Below are positions 1-6,266 of a DNA stretch of 8,144 nucleotides, in pieces; position 1 is the first letter of the stretch, and each line of letters opens with the position of its first letter. Both the position numbers and the translations under genes were made by a program. Source of the DNA: Lachnospiraceae bacterium (GTDB taxonomy: Bacteria; Bacillota; Clostridia; Lachnospirales; Lachnospiraceae). The DNA lies in NCBI GenBank assembly GCA_014804185.1, contig JAAVAG010000081.1:1-8144 (forward strand), given 5' to 3'. The notes beneath the pieces were generated by a model. It had not been told where the DNA came from. It did not search any database and saw only the letters and a list, made by a program, of their open reading frames with translations.

Positions 1-690
1 CAGCAGGAGCAAAGAAAAACCATCGAGATCGCCACTGCCAACGCAAACATCGCAAAGCAGGAGCGCGAGATCGAACTGAAGCGCAAAGAGGCGGAGGTTA
101 CGGAGCAGGCTCTGGACGCTGAAGTCAGGAAAAAGGCGGAGGCCGAGAGATTCGCGCGTCAGCAGAAAGCGGATGCGGATCTGTATGAGAGACAGCGGAA
201 AGCGGAGGCGGATAAATTTGAAAAAGAGAAAGTCGCCGACGCAAGGAAGATAGAGGCTGAGGCAGCGCTTTATGCCAAAACGCAGGAGGCCGAGGGAATC
301 CATAAAGTAGGAGAGGCAGCAGCAAAAGCCATCGAGGCAAAAGGTATCGCAGAGGCGGAGGCCATGGAAAAGAAAGCGGAAGCCATGAAAAAATACGGCC
401 AGGCCGCAATGATCGAGATGATCATAGACAAACTGCCGGATATGGCCAAGGCTATCGCGGAGCCGCTTCATTCCATTGACAAGGTTACGATTATTGACGG
501 TGGAAACGGAACCACAGGCGTGGAAAGTATGGGCAGTTATGTGCCGGGCGTGCTGGCAAAAACCATTGAAACGGTAAAAGAGGCCACCGGCCTCGATATT
601 GTGGATATCATGAAAGCAAATTCTTATGACGCCAAGGTTACCCGCAATATCAACGTATCGGGACTTGAGCCTCCCAGAAGCGCGGAGTAA
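1..690 (+). CDS. Flotillin-like (SPFH family) protein, C-terminal part
   Basis: The frame is open from base 1 and stops with TAA at 688-690, leaving the last 229 residues of a longer protein. The first 135 or so visible residues are a highly charged, Glu/Ala/Lys-rich helical stretch with repeated EAE, KAEA and AEAE steps, the hallmark coiled-coil of flotillins. A more globular tail follows, with KLPDMAKAIAEPL, a short beta-like IDKVTIIDGG segment, and a hydrophobic/amphipathic end. Bacterial flotillins such as FloT/YuaG of Bacillus are about 500 residues; the membrane-associated N-terminus and the SPFH domain would lie upstream of this window. Known family role: oligomeric scaffolds of membrane microdomains. 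The next gene is separated by a strong terminator, so this gene probably ends its own transcription unit. Identification rests on the C-terminal coiled-coil and tail only; a different SPFH subfamily is possible. Confidence 0.85.
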   Translation, partial: QQEQRKTIEIATANANIAKQEREIELKRKEAEVTEQALDAEVRKKAEAERFARQQKADADLYERQRKAEADKFEKEKVADARKIEAEAALYAKTQEAEGIHKVGEAAAKAIEAKGIAEAEAMEKKAEAMKKYGQAAMIEMIIDKLPDMAKAIAEPLHSIDKVTIIDGGNGTTGVESMGSYVPGVLAKTIETVKEATGLDIVDIMKANSYDAKVTRNINVSGLEPPRSAE

Positions 691-714
691 AACAAACAGA
701 AATACAGGCAAAGC

Positions 715-748
715 AGAATCCGGCCGGAAAAGGCCGGATTCTATTTTT
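715..748 (+). terminator. Intrinsic terminator after the flotillin gene
   Basis: An 11-bp perfect GC-rich stem (715-725 pairing with 732-742), built around CCGGCC/GGCCGG with a 6-base GGAAAA loop, is followed by A and then five T residues (744-748). It begins 25 bases after the flotillin stop and precedes the carboxypeptidase gene by about 50 bases, so the two genes are probably transcribed separately. I saw no convincing -35/-10 pair between 749 and 798. Confidence 0.9.
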
Positions 749-798
749 GTGAGAAAAAACATACATATGAAATAAGGGCTTTGTGACATGGAGAATAC

Positions 799-2127
799 AT
801 GGAGTACATGACAAAAGCAGTATGTATGGCAAAAAGAATATCTTCGGTGCTGCTGATCGGGGCGCTTATCACGCTGCAGCTTCTGGGCGCGCCGCCGGTG
901 GCGGCATATGCGGAGGAGATCGGAGATTATGATCTGTACGCTACGGCAGCGGTGCTGATGGACGGTGAGAGCGGCAGGATTTTATATGGAAAGAATGCGG
1001 ACCAGGTGATGCCGATGGCAAGCACAACAAAGATCATGACCTGCATCATAGCGCTGGAAAACGGAAATCTGGAGGATACAGTGACGGCATCCGCATACGC
1101 GGCGTCGCAGCCAAAGGTGCACCTGGGGATGGTAAAAGGCTATACCTACCGGCTGGAGGATCTGCTGTATTCCCTGATGCTGGAGTCCCACAATGATTCC
1201 GCGGTGGCCATCGCAGAGCATATCGGGGGTGCTTTTTTGCAGCTTCCGCCGACGCAGGAGCGCAGCCAGGAGGAGAGCAGGCAGGCGGTGGCGGCCTTTG
1301 CGGTGCTGATGAACCGGAAAGCCGCGGATCTGGGATTATCCGATACCTGGTTTATCACCCCGAACGGTCTGGATGCCAGCCAGGAGGTCACGCTGGAAAA
1401 CGGAGAGACCGTGACCAGGCAGCATGCAACCACTGCGGCGGAGCTGGCGTGTATTATGAGATATTGTGCGTGGCAGTCCCCGCAGAAAGATAAATTCCTG
1501 GAGATCACCCGGCAGCGAAGCTATTTCTTTGCGGAACTTTCCGGCAGGGGAAGCTACACCTGCAATAATCACAACAGTTTTCTGGATATGATGGAGGGGG
1601 CGCTCACCGGAAAGACCGGATTTACCAATGCGGCGGGATACTGTTATGTGGGAGCGCTGGAAGCGGACGGGAAGCGCTTTACGGTAGCGCTGCTGGCGTG
1701 CGGCTGGCCGGATAATAAAACCTGGAAATGGGCGGATACCAAAAAACTGATGAATTATGGATTGAACAATTATGCCGTCCATTCCTTTAGCGAGTATGCA
1801 TACGATGCAGGGAACCTTTCGCCGGTTTCTGTGGCCGGGGGACAGAGCGACGGAATCGGGGCAGCGGCCCGTGTGGGCGTGGAGATCATCGGAAGGGAGC
1901 AGGAGGATAAAATTCTTCTGCGGGAGGATGAAGAAATTCAGGTAAGCTGCAGAATAGAGGAAGTCCTGCAGGCGCCTGTGGAAAAGGGAGAGAATGTGGG
2001 CATCATCACTTATCAGCTGAACGGGGAGATACTCTGGACGGAATTTGTGGTGACAACAGGCACAGTGGATAAGATTGACTTTCGGTGGTGTATGCGCCAG
2101 ATCCTCGCAGGGTATCTCCTGGGATAA
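799..2127 (+). CDS. D-alanyl-D-alanine carboxypeptidase (S11 / PBP5-DacF family)
   Basis: Secreted low-molecular-weight penicillin-binding protein that trims the terminal D-alanine from peptidoglycan pentapeptides (family knowledge). All three active-site motifs are visible: SxxK as S75-T-T-K78, the SxN box as S130-H-N132, and K272-T-G274. Residues 13-38 form a basic-then-hydrophobic signal peptide, with likely cleavage after AYA (A38). After the catalytic domain (to about 320) comes a beta-rich C-terminal domain, and the last 20 residues (around DFRWCMRQILAGYLLG) look like the amphipathic anchor typical of the family. The length of 442 residues fits. A Gln/Glu/Ser-rich segment at 147-162 looks like a small insertion after the SxN box. 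The start is ambiguous: ATG 799 has GGAG 5 bases upstream (790-793), while ATG 808 has GGAG only 3 bases upstream; both keep the signal peptide. The gene appears monocistronic. DacF, DacB or DacA cannot be told apart from sequence alone. Confidence 0.93.
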   Translation: MEYMTKAVCMAKRISSVLLIGALITLQLLGAPPVAAYAEEIGDYDLYATAAVLMDGESGRILYGKNADQVMPMASTTKIMTCIIALENGNLEDTVTASAYAASQPKVHLGMVKGYTYRLEDLLYSLMLESHNDSAVAIAEHIGGAFLQLPPTQERSQEESRQAVAAFAVLMNRKAADLGLSDTWFITPNGLDASQEVTLENGETVTRQHATTAAELACIMRYCAWQSPQKDKFLEITRQRSYFFAELSGRGSYTCNNHNSFLDMMEGALTGKTGFTNAAGYCYVGALEADGKRFTVALLACGWPDNKTWKWADTKKLMNYGLNNYAVHSFSEYAYDAGNLSPVSVAGGQSDGIGAAARVGVEIIGREQEDKILLREDEEIQVSCRIEEVLQAPVEKGENVGIITYQLNGEILWTEFVVTTGTVDKIDFRWCMRQILAGYLLG

Positions 2128-2165
2128 GGAATGTGGGAAAAGCTGTAGAAAAAATGAAAAAAAAT

Positions 2166-2195
2166 GCAATTCGTTCTATGCGAGTTGCTTTTTTT
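2166..2195 (+). terminator. Intrinsic terminator after the carboxypeptidase gene
   Basis: An 8-bp stem (2166-2173 with 2181-2188, GCAATTCG against CGAGTTGC, one G-U wobble) with a 7-base loop is followed by seven T residues (2189-2195). It is preceded by an A-rich tract, so it may also stop transcription from the opposite side. It lies 38 bases after the carboxypeptidase stop codon. Confidence 0.8.
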
Positions 2196-2196
2196 G

Positions 2197-2205
2197 TGTT
2201 ATACT
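2197..2205 (+). promoter_or_regulatory. Probable extended -10 promoter of the carboxylase operon
   Basis: TG at 2197-2198, one base, then TATACT at 2200-2205 gives a TGnTATAcT extended -10 element, one mismatch from TATAAT. No good -35 hexamer is found 16-18 bases upstream, which is tolerated by extended -10 promoters. Transcription would begin near 2211-2213, giving an approximately 80-base leader. The element starts directly after the T-run of the previous terminator, in the only sizeable gap before the operon. The assignment is inferred from motif and position. Confidence 0.55.
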
Positions 2206-2223
2206 GATACGGACATTAATCAT

Positions 2224-2243
2224 GGGGGAGCATGCGCTTCCTC
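2224..2243 (+). promoter_or_regulatory. Leader hairpin containing a CCTCC anti-Shine-Dalgarno
   Basis: Bases 2224-2231 (GGGGGAGC) can pair with 2236-2243 (GCTTCCTC) in an 8-bp stem with two G-U pairs and a 4-base loop. The 3' arm and the next base contain CCTCC (2240-2244), which is also complementary to GGAGG at 2277-2281, the ribosome binding site of the first operon gene. The two pairings exclude each other, so the hairpin could keep the binding site free. No known riboswitch class is recognised. The complementarity is seen; the regulatory role is speculative. Confidence 0.3.
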
Positions 2244-2276
2244 CTGTTACACTGTTATTATTTATCTAAAATAAAT

Positions 2277-2282
2277 GGAGGG
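2277..2282 (+). promoter_or_regulatory. Ribosome binding site that fixes the start of the carboxyltransferase gene
   Basis: GGAGGG is placed 9 bases before ATG 2292. This favours that start over the in-frame upstream ATG at 2232, which would add 20 residues not matching the family and would place the binding site inside the coding region. Confidence 0.85.
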
Positions 2283-2291
2283 CCAAAAAAC

Positions 2292-3719
2292 ATGAGTACT
2301 ACTTCAAAAGCGAGCCAAAGAATTGAAGCTTTGCTCGATGACAACAGTTTCGTTGAAATCGGCGCGCTGGTGACGGCACGGGCAACCGATTTTAATCTGA
2401 AACAGACAGAAACTCCGTCCGACGGTGTAATCACTGGTTATGGAGTGATCGACGGTAATCCTGTGTATGTGTACAGCCAGGATGCCTCCGTGCTGAATGG
2501 TACGGTGGGCGAGATGCATGCCAAAAAGATTGAAAACATCTATGATCTGGCGATGAAGACAGGAGCGCCTGTGATCGGGCTTCTCGACTCTGCGGGTCTG
2601 AGGCTGCAGGAAGCTACGGATGCGCTGAACGCGTTCGGCAGACTTTACCGGAAGCAGACGCTTGCTTCCGGCGTGATCCCGCAGATTACGGGGGTGTTCG
2701 GAAACTGCGGAGGAGGACTTGCGATCCTTTCCGCAATGTCGGATTTTACATTCATGGAGGAGAAAAACGGAAGACTGTTCGTTAATTCTCCCAATGCGCT
2801 GGCGGGCAACACCATTGCGAAATGCGATACTTCCGCGGCGGATTTTCAGAGCAAAAAAGCGGGAAATGCAGACGTAGTGGGAGCGGAGGCGGATATTCTG
2901 GCGCAGATCAGACAGCTGGTGTCCATGCTTCCCGCCAACAATACGGAGGATGCCCTGACAGATTGTACGGATGATCTGAACCGGGTATGCGAGGGACTGG
3001 AAAACTGCGTGGGCGATACGTCGGTTGCACTTTCCATGATCGCGGACGACAATTTGTTTTTTGAAGTAAAGAAAGACTATGCGTCCGATATGGCTGTCGG
3101 CTTTCTGAAGCTGGACGGCGTAACGGTAGGCGCGGTGGCAAACTGCTCTGAGAGACTGGACGGAGAGGGGAATGTGGCGGAGAAATTTGAGGCTGTTCTC
3201 TCACCGGCGGGCTGTGAAAAAGCTGCGGATTTTGTGAATTTCTGCGACGCCTTTAATATTCCCGTGCTTACACTGACAAATGTGACAGGCTTCAAGGCGT
3301 GTGAGTGCAGTGAAAAACGCATTGCAAAGGCAGCTGCCAAACTTACCTATGCGTTTGCGGACGCAACGGTGCCCAAGGTAAACGTTGTGATTGGTAAAGC
3401 GTATGGTTCCGCTTATGTTGCAATGAATTCAAAAGCGACGGGGGCTGATCTCACCATCGCATGGCCGGATGCGCAGATCGGCTGTATGGAACCCGGACTT
3501 GCCGCCAAGATTATGTATGAGGGCCAGGGTGCGGAGACGATCCGGGAAAAGACCGACGAGTACGCAAGCCTTCAGGCCAGCGCGGGCAGTGCCGCAAGGA
3601 GAGGATACGTGGATCAGATTGTGGAGCCGAAAGACACCAGAAGATATGTGATCGGTGCTTTCGAGATGTTATTCATGAAGAGTGAAGAACGCCCGTCCAG
3701 AAAACATGGAACAGTTTAG
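2292..3719 (+). CDS. Acyl-CoA-type biotin carboxyltransferase subunit (12S / MmdA / PccB-like, divergent)
   Basis: Carboxyltransferase of 475 residues with two crotonase-like halves, the family that moves CO2 between biotin and an acyl-CoA (AccD/PccB, methylmalonyl-CoA decarboxylase alpha, transcarboxylase 12S). Family landmarks in order: RIEALLDDNSFVEIGA near the N-terminus, DGVITGYGVIDGNPVYVYSQD, GEMHAKKI, an APVIGLLDSAG segment (D99-G102), the first oxyanion-hole loop as G137-N-C-G-G-G142, then in the second half an ATVPKVNVV stretch, K369-A-Y-G-S-A-Y375, WPDAQIG (from W391), and the second loop EPGLA (400-404). Canonical members usually have DSGGARIQEG, GPCAGG, a GTDQE-type segment and GPEGAV at these sites. 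Here they read DSAGLRLQEA, GNCGGG, ACECSE (with C337-E-C339) and EPGLAA. The fold is clear, but the substrate (methylmalonyl-, malonyl-, glutaconyl-CoA or another) cannot be called. It is the first gene of the operon, 17 bases before the next start. Confidence 0.88.
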   Translation: MSTTSKASQRIEALLDDNSFVEIGALVTARATDFNLKQTETPSDGVITGYGVIDGNPVYVYSQDASVLNGTVGEMHAKKIENIYDLAMKTGAPVIGLLDSAGLRLQEATDALNAFGRLYRKQTLASGVIPQITGVFGNCGGGLAILSAMSDFTFMEEKNGRLFVNSPNALAGNTIAKCDTSAADFQSKKAGNADVVGAEADILAQIRQLVSMLPANNTEDALTDCTDDLNRVCEGLENCVGDTSVALSMIADDNLFFEVKKDYASDMAVGFLKLDGVTVGAVANCSERLDGEGNVAEKFEAVLSPAGCEKAADFVNFCDAFNIPVLTLTNVTGFKACECSEKRIAKAAAKLTYAFADATVPKVNVVIGKAYGSAYVAMNSKATGADLTIAWPDAQIGCMEPGLAAKIMYEGQGAETIREKTDEYASLQASAGSAARRGYVDQIVEPKDTRRYVIGAFEMLFMKSEERPSRKHGTV

Positions 3720-3729
3720 AAAGGGTGAT
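3720..3729 (+). promoter_or_regulatory. Ribosome binding site deciding the lipoprotein start
   Basis: AAAGGGTGAT matches much of the anti-Shine-Dalgarno complement, including GGTGAT, and lies 7 bases before ATG 3737. The alternative GTG at 3725 falls inside this element, so ATG 3737 is the better start; it begins a clean MKK-type lipoprotein signal. Confidence 0.75.
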
Positions 3730-3736
3730 ACTTAAT

Positions 3737-4582
3737 ATGAAAAAATTTTTGACAATGTTATGTATGCTTACCTGTCTCCTTGGATTGACGGCGTGCGGAG
3801 GTGAAAATGCGCTCAGCGGTTTCGACCAGACAAACGCAGAGTGTGCAAAAGTTATTTCAACGACTTTGCTGCTTCCTTATCTCAGTCAGTTTGCGGATGA
3901 TGAGGTGGCGGATCAGTATCTGGCCGAATACAACAAGGAAGAGACGGAATATATGGCGGAGAGTGATCTTTCCTATTTGGCCAGTATGTATGGGCTTTTG
4001 CAGGTTATCGGCAGCAATTCCATCAAGGTGGACGGAAGCGCTTTCCTCAGCGGCATTACCTCCTTTAATTCCGCATTTGACAGCATCGGAGAGCTGCAGG
4101 AGATCGGTGAGGCCAAGGCGGAGGTGTCCGGCAGTGAGATTATCGTGACGGTGCCGGTGACGGGTTCTTTGCAGAACGCGGAAGCGGAATTCATATTCAG
4201 CAACGATATCTTCCTTACCATGGAGGCTGCGGCGCTGAATCCGAATGCTTCCATGGGAGATAAGATGGCAAAGGCGGCGCTGAATACCCTGATGGGTATG
4301 GGAACTGTGTTTGCGGTGCTGATTCTGATTTCGCTGATTATATCCGCTATGGGTTTCATACCCAAATTGCAGAATAAGCTGAAAAAGAAAGCCGAGAAAA
4401 CAGAGGAGAAAGAGAACAGGCCGGCGGCTGTGGAAGAGACCGCCGCGGCTGTGGTCGAGGAAGAGGAGTTGTCCGACGACCTGGAACTGGTAGCAGTGAT
4501 CGCTGCCGCCATAGCGGCAAGCGAAGGCGCGGCATCCGCGGATGGATTTGTGGTGAGATCCATCAGAAAAGCAAGAAGATAA
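3737..4582 (+). CDS. Lipoprotein with a C-terminal OadG-type membrane/cytosolic module (decarboxylase gamma/delta-like)
   Basis: Protein of 281 residues with three parts. Residues 1-19 are a lipoprotein signal (MKK, hydrophobic core, lipobox L17-T-A-C20), so C20 is probably lipidated. Residues 21 to about 180 form an outward-facing domain I do not recognise with certainty; its end, with an EIIVTVPVTG strand, resembles small extracytoplasmic alpha/beta modules. Residues 187-208 are one membrane helix beginning GMGTVFAVL, typical of OadG/MmdD proteins, followed by a basic stop-transfer region (KLKKKAEK), an acidic Ala/Glu linker, and a C-terminal segment LSDDLELVAVIAAAIAA (from 245) ending VVRSIRKARR. 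That end closely matches the OadG family, in which the small subunit holds the soluble carboxyltransferase to the membrane subunit. The predicted topology is consistent: lipid and domain outside, tail in the cytosol. It lies 18 bases before the biotin carrier gene. Standard OadG proteins are about 80-120 residues, so the N-terminal domain is an addition. Confidence 0.8.
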   Translation: MKKFLTMLCMLTCLLGLTACGGENALSGFDQTNAECAKVISTTLLLPYLSQFADDEVADQYLAEYNKEETEYMAESDLSYLASMYGLLQVIGSNSIKVDGSAFLSGITSFNSAFDSIGELQEIGEAKAEVSGSEIIVTVPVTGSLQNAEAEFIFSNDIFLTMEAAALNPNASMGDKMAKAALNTLMGMGTVFAVLILISLIISAMGFIPKLQNKLKKKAEKTEEKENRPAAVEETAAAVVEEEELSDDLELVAVIAAAIAASEGAASADGFVVRSIRKARR

Positions 4583-4587
4583 TAGTT

Positions 4588-4592
4588 GGAGG
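4588..4592 (+). promoter_or_regulatory. Ribosome binding site deciding the biotin carrier start
   Basis: GGAGG lies 8 bases before ATG 4601. The in-frame TTG at 4586 overlaps this element and has no binding site of its own, so ATG 4601 is the start; the protein then begins MKNYTITVNG, like other carriers. Confidence 0.85.
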
Positions 4593-4600
4593 AAAAGGAA

Positions 4601-4975
4601 ATGAAAAATTATACCATTACTGTAAATGGAAACGTATATGATGTAGTCGTAGAAGAAGGCACTTCCACAGGAACCGCTAACGCGGCGGCACCCGCAGCAC
4701 CCAAGGCCGCACCGAAAGCGGCGCCCAAGGCGGCGGCAGCTCCCAAGGCGGCCGGTGCAGGCAGCATAAAGATTGAAGCCGGAGCGGCAGGCAAGGTGTT
4801 CAAGATTGAAGCCAGCGTAGGGCAGGCGGTGAAGGCCGGCGACGCTGTGGTGATCGTGGAAGCGATGAAGATGGAGATTCCTGTGGTTGCCCCTCAGGAC
4901 GGTACGGTTGCAAGCATCGATGTGTCGGTGGGCGATGCGGTGGAGGCTGGCGCCACACTGGCTACGCTGAACTAA
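4601..4975 (+). CDS. Biotin carboxyl carrier protein (1.3S / MmdC / GcdC-like)
   Basis: A free-standing biotin carrier of 124 residues. It has an N-terminal strand MKNYTITVNGNVYDVVVEE, a flexible Ala/Pro/Lys linker (about 26-54), and a biotinyl domain (55-124) with the biotinylation motif E87-A-M-K90-M-E, in which K90 is the expected biotin-carrying lysine. Conserved glycines of the barrel are present (GKVFKI, VGQAVKAGD, DGTVASI, VGDAVEAG). The length and layout closely resemble the 1.3S subunit of Propionibacterium transcarboxylase (123 residues) and the biotin subunits of Na+-pumping decarboxylases. Its role is to swing carboxybiotin between the carboxyltransferase sites and the membrane beta subunit. 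No other gene in the operon carries a biotin domain, so both carboxyltransferases must use this protein or one encoded elsewhere. Confidence 0.96.
   Translation: MKNYTITVNGNVYDVVVEEGTSTGTANAAAPAAPKAAPKAAPKAAAAPKAAGAGSIKIEAGAAGKVFKIEASVGQAVKAGDAVVIVEAMKMEIPVVAPQDGTVASIDVSVGDAVEAGATLATLN
4697..4750 (+). repeat. APKA-type codon repeats in the biotin carrier linker
   Basis: Three adjacent 12-base units encode A-P-K-A (4697-4732), followed after extra alanine codons by a fourth A-P-K-A (4739-4750). Proline and lysine codons vary (CCC/CCG, AAG/AAA), so the units are imperfect at DNA level. This is a usual mobile linker that gives the biotin domain reach; its length is prone to change by repeat slippage. 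Confidence 0.8.
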
Positions 4976-5022
4976 GCGGCAAGGTTTTGCAATGCGGTTA
5001 AAACAACACAGGAGGTCATCAA

Positions 5023-6174
5023 ATGGATTACGTAATTAATACGATGGGCAATTTGATACATCAGACAGCGTTTTTCAACCTCACATGGGGAAACTATGTC
5101 ATGATCATTGTTGCCTGCGTGTTCCTTTATCTGGCTATCGCCAAAGGATTTGAACCGCTTCTTTTGACCCCGATAGCATTTGGTATGCTGCTTGTAAACA
5201 TCTATCCTGACATTATGCTGAGCATAGAAGAGTCATCAAATGGTGTGGGCGGCCTGCTGTACTATTTCTATATTTTGGATGAATATGCTATTTTGCCGTC
5301 TCTGATCTTTATGGGTGTGGGCGCCATGACGGACTTTGGACCGCTGATCGCCAACCCCAAGAGTTTCCTGTTGGGCGCGGCAGCGCAGTTCGGCATTTTT
5401 GCAGCATATTTCGGAGCAATACTGCTGGGCTTTAATGACAAGGCTGCGGCAGCAATCTCCATTATCGGCGGTGCGGACGGACCTACGTCTATCTTCCTGG
5501 CCAGTAAACTGAGCCAGACCGGCCTGCTGGGACCAATCGCGGTGGCGGCATATTCTTATATGTCCCTGGTGCCGATTATCCAGCCGCCCATCATGAAACT
5601 TCTCACTACGGAAAAAGAGAGAAAGATCAAGATGGGACAGCTTCGCCCGGTGTCCAAACTGGAAAAGATTCTTTTCCCTATTGTCGTTACGATCGTGGTA
5701 TCCCTGATCCTGCCTACCACTGCGCCTCTTGTAGGTATGCTGATGCTTGGTAACCTGTTCAGAGAGTCCGGCGTGGTGAGACAGCTTACCGATACGGCGT
5801 CCAACGCGCTGATGTATATCGTCGTTATTCTGTTGGGAACTTCGGTGGGAGCCACCACCAGCGCGGAAGCGTTCCTGAATGTGGATACCCTTAAGATTGT
5901 CGCACTGGGACTGGTCGCCTTTGCTTTTGGTACGGCGGCGGGTGTCCTGGGAGGCAAGCTGATGTGCATTCTTACAAAAGGCAAGGTGAACCCGCTGATC
6001 GGTTCTGCAGGCGTGTCCGCAGTGCCCATGGCGGCCCGTGTTTCCCAGAAAGTCGGCGCGGAAGCGGATCCTACCAATTTCCTGCTGATGCACGCCATGG
6101 GACCCAATGTGGCCGGCGTAGTGGGAACCGCAGTTGCGGCCGGTACGTTTATGGCAATATTCGGTGTGTTCTAA
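5023..6174 (+). CDS. oadB: Na+-translocating decarboxylase beta subunit (OadB / MmdB / GcdB family)
   Basis: Integral membrane protein of 383 residues that decarboxylates carboxybiotin and couples this to Na+ export (family knowledge). The signature motifs are intact: N111-P-K-S-F-L-L-G followed by AAAQFG (119-124); G149-G-A-D152-G-P-T-S, containing the family's essential aspartate (D203 in Klebsiella OadB); YSYMSLVPIIQPP (177-189); GNLFRESGVV; and H357-A-M-G-P-N-V-A-G365 near the C-terminus. Many hydrophobic segments alternate with short polar loops, and a lysine-rich loop (about 195-215) follows the QPP motif. The ATG has AGGAGGT (5010-5016) 6 bases upstream. The length is close to that of MmdB and GcdB and somewhat shorter than enterobacterial OadB (about 430). 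It sits 47 bases after the carrier gene and 92 bases before the 5S-like gene. The pump assignment is secure; the substrate-specific name is not, since the same beta subunit type serves oxaloacetate, methylmalonyl-CoA, glutaconyl-CoA and malonate decarboxylases. Confidence 0.95.
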   Translation: MDYVINTMGNLIHQTAFFNLTWGNYVMIIVACVFLYLAIAKGFEPLLLTPIAFGMLLVNIYPDIMLSIEESSNGVGGLLYYFYILDEYAILPSLIFMGVGAMTDFGPLIANPKSFLLGAAAQFGIFAAYFGAILLGFNDKAAAAISIIGGADGPTSIFLASKLSQTGLLGPIAVAAYSYMSLVPIIQPPIMKLLTTEKERKIKMGQLRPVSKLEKILFPIVVTIVVSLILPTTAPLVGMLMLGNLFRESGVVRQLTDTASNALMYIVVILLGTSVGATTSAEAFLNVDTLKIVALGLVAFAFGTAAGVLGGKLMCILTKGKVNPLIGSAGVSAVPMAARVSQKVGAEADPTNFLLMHAMGPNVAGVVGTAVAAGTFMAIFGVF

Positions 6175-6212
6175 GACGGCGCGCGATTGTATGGCGGCTA
6201 TAAATTCAATAA

Positions 6213-6235
6213 GCTGACGCGAAAAGCGCGTCGGC
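6213..6235 (+). promoter_or_regulatory. Hairpin in the gap between the beta-subunit and 5S-like genes
   Basis: A 9-bp GC-rich stem (6213-6221 with 6227-6235, GCTGACGCG against CGCGTCGGC, one G-U) has an AAAAG loop. No T-run follows (GTTTGATGATAAAATTT), so it is not a clear terminator. It may protect or process the operon mRNA, or reduce transcription of the last gene. The following gene keeps its own strong site, AGGAGGAG at 6253-6260. Confidence 0.5.
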
Positions 6236-6266
6236 GTTTGATGATAAAATTTAGGAGGAGACAGGA

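Noticed and set aside
749..798. A possible promoter for the carboxypeptidase (TTGTGA at 747-752 with TATGAA at 766-771).
   Set aside because: The spacing is only 13 bases and both hexamers are weak, so it is not supported.
1336..2169. A 277-codon minus-strand open frame opposite the carboxypeptidase.
   Set aside because: No family-like sequence, and the opposite strand has all three penicillin-binding motifs in frame.
2232..2291. An upstream in-frame ATG that would extend the carboxyltransferase by 20 residues.
   Set aside because: It lies within the leader hairpin, has no family-like sequence, and the strong GGAGGG is correctly spaced for ATG 2292.
4697..4750. Repeated GC-rich units considered as a functional DNA repeat or array.
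   Set aside because: They are in frame, encode the usual Ala/Pro/Lys linker of biotin carriers, and vary at synonymous positions, so protein-level selection explains them.
2292..6174. Glutaconyl-CoA or malonate decarboxylase as the specific identity of the operon.
   Set aside because: The carboxyltransferase is shorter than GcdA and has altered loops, no glutaconate CoA-transferase or malonate genes are adjacent, and the 5S-like gene points to oxaloacetate/pyruvate. The beta subunit and carrier alone do not decide the substrate.
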